DNA from: Silene noctiflora
Lineage: Eukaryota > Streptophyta > Magnoliopsida > Caryophyllales > Caryophyllaceae
DNA: 25,474 bases
Direction of reading: 5' to 3'
NCBI GenBank assembly: GCA_009801015.1
Contig: VHZZ01001120.1
Coordinates: 131,594-157,067, forward strand
Shown here: positions 18,058-25,474 of the stretch, one piece after another
Layout: each line of letters opens with the position of its first letter
Position numbering within the stretch: position 1 is the first letter of the stretch
Notes under the pieces: model-generated
Seen by the model: the letters and a program-made list of their open reading frames with translations, nothing else
The model's database searches: none
Told to the model about the DNA's origin: nothing
Program-made: the position numbers and the translations under genes

Positions 18058-20103
18058 TTACCTGCCTTCACTTCCACCTGTCAAAGACAACAAAGACACT
18101 GAACCACCTTCAATATTCATATAAGAAGTAGCAGAATATGTATGTAGAAAATCTTCAAATTCTCCGGTACCATTTCCGGGCTTTCCTCGTTTGCCGTTAT
18201 ATCCTCCGGGGTCAGCCACCACGTCTGGCAATGCCATCTCGCCTTCCAAGTACCTCACCACCTGTCTCATCGTAGGCCGGGGATCGATAGCTTCGGCTGA
18301 GCACATTAAACCCAACTTCAACACTATAGCAGCTTCTATCTCATTATAATCACCCTTCATTTTAGGGTCCATTACTTCAAGTATAGCCCCTTTCTTCCAT
18401 CTATCCCAAACCCAATCCACTAAGATCAACTCCTCTGGTAACGCCTTGGGCTCAATCGGCCTCCTACCACAAGCAACCTCCAATATCAATGCCCCAAAGG
18501 CAAACACGTCTGAGGCCGGGGTTGGCTTCCCTGTTCGAGTCAGTTCTGGGGCCAAATACCCGAGTGTCCCAACGACCCGGGTAGTGCTAGCATGGGTCCC
18601 ATGCTCATATAACTTGGCCAGACCAAAGTCACCCAACTTACCATTAAAATCAGCATCAAGCAACACATTCCCTGCCTTGATATCTCTATGTATCACAGTT
18701 TGCTCCCACCCTTCATGTAAATACAGCAATCCTTGGGCTACTCCATTGATGATTTTAAACCTTTGATCCCAGCTCAATACAATAGGAGGGTTATCAAATA
18801 GATATTTGTCCAAACTTCCATTTGACATATAATCGTAAACAAGGATCAAATCTCCCCTACGCCGGCACCACCCAAGTAATTGCACCAAATTCCGGTGTCT
18901 GAGACGCCCAATACTGGCAATCTCAGCCACAAACTCTGGCAATCCCTGTCTTGATTCATGGGATATTCTTTTAACAGCCACCTCGGCTTTGGACTTGGGA
19001 AGGGTCCCTTTGTAAACCCTTCCAAACCCACCAAAACCAAGCAATTGTTTCTCTTTAAAACCCTTTGTAGCTTTCCTTAACTCTTGGTAAGGGAATCTAT
19101 GAGGACCAATATCAAGTTCCCAAGATTCAATCACATCCCTATTCTTATAACACCAGAATAAATATATACCTAATCCCACAGCAATGAAAAACGCGAAGAC
19201 AGATCCTAATGACACCCCTAAAATCAATCCAAAGTTGGTCTTTTTCACTTTAGGAAGTTTCGGAAGCGAAGATAAATCAAGAGGGGTGGCTTGACCATCT
19301 ATCTTAAAACTCCACCCCATGATGTAATGTGAACTTGCAAGTAAACCAGTTGATGCCGAAAACCCAACATACATAAACTCATCCAAAATAGGAGAAAGGT
19401 CTACATCATAAGACAACATACTCCTATTTGGTTTTCGAGACGACAGAGAAAGAGTAACATTCAACTGATTAACATCAGCATCATATTCAATCCAACACAT
19501 AATTGTTTCTCTACTTTTCATAGTAATATTTTGAGCAGTTGAATTTCCGTCAACATAATAAGCAGCAGTAGCAGAAGCATTAGAAATCATACTATTAATA
19601 TTAACACCAACATGATTATCATTAATATCCTTAAACTCAAAATCTTGAACTTCATCAAACTCAATTGCAAACACATGATTAGTAAGATTACCGTTATCAG
19701 AGCTATTAAGTAATCCAAGATATTGACTAGGAAGAGCACCAGGAAGCTCTTTACTAGGAGAAAGAGCAAAGGCAAATCCATGCCCACCTAAAGTTTGAAA
19801 CTGAGGAACAATTGCAAAAGCAAAGATTGATGAAAAGGAATAAGCTTTTCCATTTTTTGACCTTTTTACCCTTACTCTATTAGGAGTAAATGCATGACCA
19901 AGAAGCCTTTTTGTGTCATTTGTCAGCTGAAGAATGCCATTACTTTGAATCTGGGCAACTCCATTCAAGCTTAAACTGTTACCTGCATGTTTGAATCCAC
20001 TGTAAAAAAGCTGTTGACTTTGTGAAAAATTTGGGATTTTTACTACAAGTAAGAGGAGGAAAACCCAGAAAGAATTAATCTTTGATGCCATTAACAGTAG
20101 CAT
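18058..20103 (-). CDS. L-type lectin-domain receptor kinase, LecRK-S.4-like
   Basis: A single minus-strand exon encodes 681 residues. A signal peptide covers about 1-29. A legume-lectin domain covers about 31-265, with metal-site sequence FAIEFDEVQDFEFKDINDNH (145-164) and the closing YVGFSASTGLLASSHYIMGW. One membrane segment lies at about 291-317. The kinase spans about 352-620: Gly-rich loop GFGGFG (356-361), Lys378 in VAVK, Glu394 in helix C, HRD at 472-474, DFG at 492-494 and APE at 518-520. All catalytic residues are present, so an active RD-type Ser/Thr kinase is expected at the plasma membrane. The juxtamembrane WELDIGPHRFPYQEL, LLGWCRRR and tail motif GEFEDF are shared with Arabidopsis LecRK-S.4. 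Such receptors act in defence and extracellular signal perception; the ligand is unknown. M5 (MASK) is an equally possible start. The gene is intronless, as is usual for the family. Confidence 0.95.
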   Translation of the reverse strand: MLLLMASKINSFWVFLLLLVVKIPNFSQSQQLFYSGFKHAGNSLSLNGVAQIQSNGILQLTNDTKRLLGHAFTPNRVRVKRSKNGKAYSFSSIFAFAIVPQFQTLGGHGFAFALSPSKELPGALPSQYLGLLNSSDNGNLTNHVFAIEFDEVQDFEFKDINDNHVGVNINSMISNASATAAYYVDGNSTAQNITMKSRETIMCWIEYDADVNQLNVTLSLSSRKPNRSMLSYDVDLSPILDEFMYVGFSASTGLLASSHYIMGWSFKIDGQATPLDLSSLPKLPKVKKTNFGLILGVSLGSVFAFFIAVGLGIYLFWCYKNRDVIESWELDIGPHRFPYQELRKATKGFKEKQLLGFGGFGRVYKGTLPKSKAEVAVKRISHESRQGLPEFVAEIASIGRLRHRNLVQLLGWCRRRGDLILVYDYMSNGSLDKYLFDNPPIVLSWDQRFKIINGVAQGLLYLHEGWEQTVIHRDIKAGNVLLDADFNGKLGDFGLAKLYEHGTHASTTRVVGTLGYLAPELTRTGKPTPASDVFAFGALILEVACGRRPIEPKALPEELILVDWVWDRWKKGAILEVMDPKMKGDYNEIEAAIVLKLGLMCSAEAIDPRPTMRQVVRYLEGEMALPDVVADPGGYNGKRGKPGNGTGEFEDFLHTYSATSYMNIEGGSVSLLSLTGGSEGR

Positions 20104-21087
20104 AATTGGATTTTGAACAAACTAAGCATATCTAGGGTTTGGTTGAGTTTGGAGACATTAGAAAGAGTATAGTGGCTGTAAAGTAAGAAAATGGAGAAAC
20201 TGGAGGCTCAGGTTTCACATGGGAATACACTACAGTACTACACTATATGTCTATATCTATATTCCATTAAATACATAATCATATAAATGGGACCTGTAAA
20301 TCCATTAAATTAAATAGGAAAATTAATAGTAGCAGACTAGCAGTAAATTCCAAGTGGATTGTTTTGGTACATTTGCTCTCTTGTCTGTCTGGCAGCAATT
20401 GTAGAGCAGTCACTAATCAATGTGTACTATGGAGTAGGACCTTGTGCTTAAATTGAAAACAAAAATGATGTATAAATTGCTAAATATTGTCAAATACATT
20501 TAACCGAGCCACAATTTGCTTCGAAAAATTCAAATGTTATCATTTTAACTTTATCACTTTGTACATAGTGTTTAATATTTTAAATTTATGAATGTGATAC
20601 CCTCCAATCTATACATAATACTAGTACCCACTATTCACAACCATCTGATTGGGCTCAGGGTTAATCTGAACCGTTTAAAAATAATGGACTGCCCATTTTT
20701 TTTACGAAATAGAGATGATCCTTACTCAATTTTTCTATGTATTTTCTCATCTACATTACCTACATTACTACATATAAATAGATGAGATTTCTTTTTAACA
20801 AAAATGTAGGGCTTACATCTTGGCTCTGGAGTATAACCAACTCTTCAGTCTCTAATTCTAAATTTTCATGTCAAATTTGGACTATTAGTTTTATTTTCAA
20901 ATAATCTCCATAACTTTTAATTGTATATTCATATTTAAATCTAACTGGAAGTAAGCAATGGAATGGAAATTAGAGAGAAGGAAATGGAGATGATTTTCAT
21001 AATTTTTAGCAGTATATTCGTACAGTCGTGCACCTTGTAATTGACTCAAATATAACTGAAAATTTGAACTAATTTGTTAGACTCGGA
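20104..21087. other. Upstream region of the lectin kinase; no gene seen
   Basis: The first few hundred bases upstream (to the right) should hold the promoter and 5'UTR of the receptor kinase. Nothing else is recognised. Confidence 0.45.
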
Positions 21088-21236
21088 TTTTACCGACTCC
21101 AGACTAAGATGTATCATTTCAAACAATCTATTGGAAAAGAGTACCAAAATTACGAGAAAATTGCTTATAGATTGTTTAGTTTTTTCTTTAGAAAATGCTT
21201 GTGATATTTTTAGCAAACGATGTTCAGTCGGTAAAA
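21088..21236. repeat. Nested foldback with two pairs of 11-bp arms
   Basis: The outer arms TTTTACCGACT (21088-21098) and AGTCGGTAAAA (21226-21236) are perfect complements. The inner arms AAACAATCTAT (21121-21131) and ATAGATTGTTT (21167-21177) are also perfect. The sequence between arms is not complementary, so this may be a decayed MITE in which only parts of the stem survive. Confidence 0.6.
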
Positions 21237-21294
21237 CTAGCGGTGACAATCAAACCAACAAAATTTCCCCACTACTTTTAAGGCAAAATGATTA

Positions 21295-21612
21295 ATGATC
21301 TTTTTCGTCACAATAAGGACAAGCTCGATACTTAGTTGTGATCCAACCGTTAACCATGCCATATGCAAGGAAGTCATTGGTCATCCACATTAATGTAGCC
21401 TTTTGTTGAAAATTCTGTTTCTTAGAGACATTGTAAGTGTACACTCTGGTTTTCCACAGTTCTTTCAACTCCTAGATCAAGGGTTGGCGATATACATTCA
21501 TAATTCACTTAGGGTTCTTTTGACCCTGAACGTGCAACTATAAAAACATAAATTGACTCTTCATGCATAATTCAATATGTGGTAAGGCTGTAACAAGTAA
21601 TGAGCATATCTG
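21295..21612 (-). pseudogene. CACTA (En/Spm) transposase fragment, TNP2-like, broken
   Basis: One minus-strand frame reads ELCMKSQFMFL, then GQKNPK, VYRQPLI, ELKELWKTRVYTYNVSKKQ, NFQQKATLMWMTNDFLAYG and MVNGWITTKYRACPYCDEKD. This is the order of the conserved TNP2 region of CACTA transposases (PGPxNP, VYLQPL, ELKELW, QNFQMRA, FPAYGML, GWSTAGxxACPxC). Three in-frame stops interrupt the stretch and the frame ends just after CDEKD, so it is a non-functional relic of roughly 100 codons. Neither CACTA terminal repeats nor the rest of the transposase were found nearby. Confidence 0.85.
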
Positions 21613-22230
21613 ATCCAGCAACAAGCATCCTAAGTCTACATTCCTCACCCCTAAAACATTCTTCACCACAGAAGATGTACCACCTAGTTATGTGAAAAGA
21701 TTGTTATCTGAATATTGTCCATGTAGAGTCTTAGAATTCCCCGGGTGTATTTCAGAGTTCTTTTCAAGGAATTCTTCCTCCCGAGGATGAGAATTTAGGG
21801 TTTTCCCTCCCTCAAATGCAAGTCTAACCACAAGAGTCCCTGATGAGCCTCTTTATGCAGAAGGCCTCTTAAAAAGACTAAACTTTTTTTAGGATTAGTA
21901 TCACCCATTGGCCTTTGGGAGAAACACTATCTTAAAACTTATGTCTAAGTCTAAGTAGGCTTTATCGTAGAAGAGTAACTCTGTTTATAAAGTGTTCAAC
22001 TCTATCCAAATTCGTCTATGTATAATACTCATAGTCACATATGACCTCTTTATTTTGGTTCGTCTCATCTTTACAGATTCGATTCTCCGTCCTATCAACC
22101 CATTTAACCTAAGAAATAGATTCAATTTTACGACGTATTCATATTTTACCGACGTTTTACCTCATTTAGGACTAAAAAAATGTATCCCATTCAATTTCTT
22201 GATAGGATGACACATAAAGATTAGCAACAT
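21613..22230. other. Intergenic stretch beside the CACTA relic, no gene seen
   Basis: The part nearest the relic may be further decayed CACTA DNA, but I could not recognise transposase motifs in it. No host gene is supported. Confidence 0.35.
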
Positions 22231-22810
22231 TCCCCTTATACTAAAAGAATAAAAGGTCTTTAAATTTTTTCCGCCAAAATAAATTGTTCTATGATTGGTC
22301 TTCACATTACATCATCTTAAATTTATACCATAAATAGAAGATACTACTAGTAATTTCAATATGTAAACACACATAATCGATAATTTGATTTTGTTACACA
22401 AGTGTAATTGCATTAATAATATTGTATGGTATGCGAGAAATATTTTGCATAACTTTTTTCATAATTTTTATTTTTCTGTCTTTTGATACAAAGGTACTAC
22501 AACTTAATTATACCCTTTTACAATTATCTAATTTTATTGTATAATTAAGTCATTAATTAAGATTATTCTCTTGGTAAATGTAATAGTATAATAATATTAT
22601 TTTTAATAATTAAGTAATTTATATATATAATTAATTCTTAAAAAAAAATGATTTATATAATTAGATTCAGGTTACATGTCAATCTTATTTGGTGTGAAAA
22701 TTATCAAATTTCTCTCTTATAACACTTAAGCATGTTACCAAGCTATAATATTTAACGTCTTTATACATTATTGTCTAAAAAACAGTGCATTTGCACGGGA
22801 TCTAAATTAG
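22231..22810 (+). mobile_element. Short non-autonomous Helitron
   Basis: The 5' end, TCCCCTTATACTAAAAGAA, and the 3' hairpin GTGCA-TT-TGCAC (22785-22796), followed 14 bp later by TTAG and a host T (22811), fit a Helitron of about 580 bp. The 3' terminal TTAG is one base off the canonical CTRR, and the base before the 5' TC is T with A one base further left. The interior is very AT-rich with no coding sequence. Its 5' head resembles the tandem modules at 10784 and 10956. Confidence 0.6.
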
Positions 22811-24240
22811 TTTTATTATTAACAATATAAGTCTTGCTTTGACCGCAATTATTAATATTTTTGTAATAATCTTAATAACTACAGAAATTCTAAAGCAATC
22901 ATTTTGTTTTAGTAATAAAATAATGAATAAGAATGCTACACATTTGGGGATAATCCCATGAAAATCGATTATACAATTGTATAAGTACATGTAATTATTC
23001 AGGGTCCACATCCAACAAGTCGGCAACTTTAAAACCGAAAATAATACGAGTAGTACAAGACTACAAGGTGTAATCAGGCCTATCGCTTGCTGTTTTATAC
23101 GGCTGACGTCCTATTCGATTTGGTACAAACGTGGTACTTCATTTCAAGTCGTTTGTCCGTGGAAATTAGTTTAGTCCACGCATGTCATTAATTATCCAAT
23201 CCTTATTTGTTACTGAGTACTTTTAAATTAAATCGTTACTATATTTGACTTGGTCATAAAGCGTAATAATAGATAGCATCACTAATCAAACTTGTACATT
23301 AGTATTATTATTACTTTATTTATTGTCAAGAGATAGCTTTTGTTTGGTGTTAGATAAGTAGAGCCGAGGTCTCATATGATCGAACTCGACGCATATTATA
23401 AATTTCATCCGAATCTAAACCATAAATTTCATCCGAATCTAAACCAGAGCTTTCGACATTAAGGCTTGGAATACGCTCATACGACATTTTACAAGCCCAA
23501 CTTGAGGTCAGACTTTGATTGTGGATCATTTTTTCACACCAATGGACCATCACCAATTAACAAGTCTTATGTACATCAAGTTTTACGTACATCGTCTAGA
23601 ATTGACATATTAATCAAACAAAATTATTGCAATTAATACTATGCCTATCCTAGAACACTGCAAGTTGACCATGAAGACAATGGTAGAGCTGGAGGTGAGG
23701 TAACAACTTGTGTCAACCCACCTCAAAAGAATAGTTACCGGTTTAATCTTAACCCTTAAAAATGAAAATGAAATTGGAAAAAGTAAGGTTAATTAGCAAC
23801 ATGGTCAAAGATGAAGGGAAGGAGTGTCACACATCACGTGAATCGTGAACTGGTCTACAAGTCAATGGTCGCAAGCCACGCTCAATTAGTATCCTATCTT
23901 GGGTGTCAACTGTCAAAGTATTGACTAACAAGTACGGAGTACTAAATCAAGTCTCAACACTGAATTGGCAATTCATAGTCAAACTGAGAGCAACTAAGGC
24001 ATTTGTGTTCTATAATATCTTCCTGTTAACGCTAAAGTCGCTATTTTTGTAAACGAAATTGGTCACTTAATTAGAGAAAAGAATGGAATGGAATGGAGAA
24101 TGGACTAATTTTGATTCAGATTTATCTTTCGCTATGAACACTTCTATTACTTCAGGGATCATTCTACTTTTGATTTTATTAGAAGGGTCAGCCAACCATA
24201 TAATAAATTACAAGACAACCAAATAAGTAAGCCAAAACAA
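22811..24240. other. Intergenic AT-rich stretch, no gene seen
   Basis: No gene, RNA or intact element was recognised. The one clear structure is a perfect 24-bp tandem duplication listed separately. Confidence 0.4.
23398..23445. repeat. Perfect 24-bp tandem duplication
   Basis: Positions 23398-23421 and 23422-23445 are identical (ATAAATTTCATCCG..). On the minus strand the repeat reads GLDSDEIY twice in an open frame of 68 codons. The frame has no recognisable domain, so coding is not claimed. Confidence 0.9.
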
Positions 24241-24249
24241 CAGTTCATG

Positions 24250-25075
24250 AACACAACCATCTCCAATTCCAAGAATTAGTGTCCGAACCCCAGCTCGGAC
24301 ACGACTACTCCCGCAGTGAGTAGTCCAGCCAGGCTACCCATCGCAACAAGTAACCCTCCTCAACCAGTCGTAAACCGCAGTCATGCCACCTAAAGCCCCG
24401 CTCATCACAAAGAGTGCACCCATATCATTAATGTGCATATCCCACTTGTGATGGGAGTCACAAGGGGCGAACATGGGGGTGAAGACCATCTCCCGACAAT
24501 GGCTTCACAATCAACATTAACAATATCATCAATATCAAAATGCCACAATCACCACATCAATGATAACCATACAATACATCAACATATAACCCATCATACG
24601 AAAGAACTGAGTAGGGAAACCCTATATGATTAGCAAATCCATGCAGGCACAACAATCAAGGCTAGAATTGCTCCTCTACGAAGTCGTCACCTAACAAGGA
24701 TAATCAAACAACACTAATCACAAACCATCACTAAACCCCTAAATCCCCAAATCAACCCAAATCAGGGTTTGCTTAACTTATGGCACAATTTAATAAAACA
24801 ACATAAGGATTACTTACTATTGCGATAGACACGGAAAACAAGATGTAAACTCCCACTTGATCACCCTTGGCCTTGGAAATGATGAAGATGATTAGAGAAT
24901 TTAGTTACATAGTTTTGGTTTTGAGAGAAATGTTTTAAAACTGATTAGAATTGCTTAATACGTCTTTTATACTTCTCTAATCATTTTAATCAAAACCGCA
25001 GAAATTAACCCGTCAGACCGAGTACTCAATCGAGTACCAAACATACTCGACCGAGTACGCCCTACTATTGTGTGT
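24250..25075 (-). mobile_element. Possible LTR-type repeat sequence (Ty3/Gypsy-like, probably minus orientation)
   Basis: The stretch is less AT-rich than its surroundings, holds several hairpins and resembles, from memory, dispersed LTR-like repeats of Caryophyllales, with an AGTAGGGAAACCCTA phrase and TACTC..GAGTA motifs. No gag or pol coding, primer-binding site or paired LTR is visible in the window, so family, limits and age are uncertain. If it is an LTR, it is either a solo copy or part of an element continuing beyond the right edge. Confidence 0.3.
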
Positions 25076-25084
25076 CTTTTATTT

Positions 25085-25474
25085 ATAATACCGCAAGTGT
25101 ACGGTTGCCCGTTGTAGTATTGCGAGGGTCGAACCCAAGAGACGGGATTATGGATCTCAAATCGTTTGTCTATTTCTAGTTTAGTTCAATCTAAGCAATT
25201 GGATAATGATTAACTATAACCTATGACTAAAACAAGGAAAGTAGCTAGTAAACAAGCAAATAAGATAATTAACGGGACTAGGATGTTCAGGTTCACCAAA
25301 GTAGCTAGAGAAGAGAAATAGACATGGACTAATATTTATCTAGAGTGAAACAAGAGCAAAACCCAACCTCTCGATGTGGGTCTTACACTAGGTCAAGCAT
25401 TAATCAACTTACTCATTTAATTAGACTCAACCCACCATTTGTTAAGCATATCCTAATTACTAGCCAAGTTACTC
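25085..25474. repeat. Dispersed-repeat-like sequence at the right edge
   Basis: It begins with ACCGCAAGTGTACGG, followed by GAGGGTCGAACCC, a combination I recall from non-coding parts of plant retroelements. There is no coding content. It runs off the window, so its nature cannot be settled here. Confidence 0.3.

Noticed and set aside
1-25474. Operon, CRISPR array, biosynthetic cluster or other multi-gene system
   Set aside because: The five genes are unrelated plant genes with separate promoters and no repeat-spacer structure is present.

Overview
The window is nuclear DNA from a flowering plant. Its protein-coding genes have GT-AG introns, plant-specific families (a GARP/LUX-type transcription factor, a thaumatin-like PR-5 protein, an L-type lectin receptor kinase) and AT-rich spacers full of Tourist MITEs, Helitrons, Au-like SINEs and a CACTA relic. 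From memory, the short GACCGTCT-type inverted repeats and the TACTC..GAGTA motifs near the right end suggest Caryophyllales; this is an inference and was not tested. A 705-base run of N is an assembly gap of unknown true size.

Layout, left to right: (1) 398-3061, plus strand, the last five exons of a Pumilio (PUF) RNA-binding protein gene that begins outside the window. (2) 3062-5700, non-coding, with a TIR element (3685-4397) and a degenerate SINE 3' part (about 4735-4860). (3) 5700-7168, plus strand, a LUX/PCL1-like evening-complex transcription factor with an evening-element-like site, a G-box and an internally repeated leader. (4) 7946-8903, minus strand, a two-exon thaumatin-like protein, convergent with the LUX-like gene. 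(5) 8904-12700, a gene-poor repeat region: a foldback at 9272-9353, tandem Helitron-type 5' modules, a Helitron containing the gap, and a Tourist MITE. (6) 12700-17640, plus strand, a domesticated hAT transposase gene (BED finger, AT hook, DUF659, hAT dimerisation region) with four coding exons, a 5'UTR intron, and a second copy of the same MITE in its first coding intron. (7) 18058-20103, minus strand, an intronless lectin receptor kinase close to LecRK-S.4, convergent with the hAT-derived gene. (8) 20104-25474, no host gene recognised: a nested foldback, a broken CACTA TNP2 fragment, a non-autonomous Helitron, and repeat sequence that resembles LTR-element DNA.

The five genes have unrelated roles (mRNA control, circadian transcription, extracellular defence, a transposase-derived nuclear factor, cell-surface signalling). 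They do not form a cluster or operon, and I see no evidence for a new multi-gene system. The more unusual signals are the organisation of the hAT-derived gene and its promoter, the repeated leader and clock-type sites of the LUX-like gene, the tandem Helitron 5' ends that match a Helitron 11 kb away, and the hairpin and palindrome groups at the right end.
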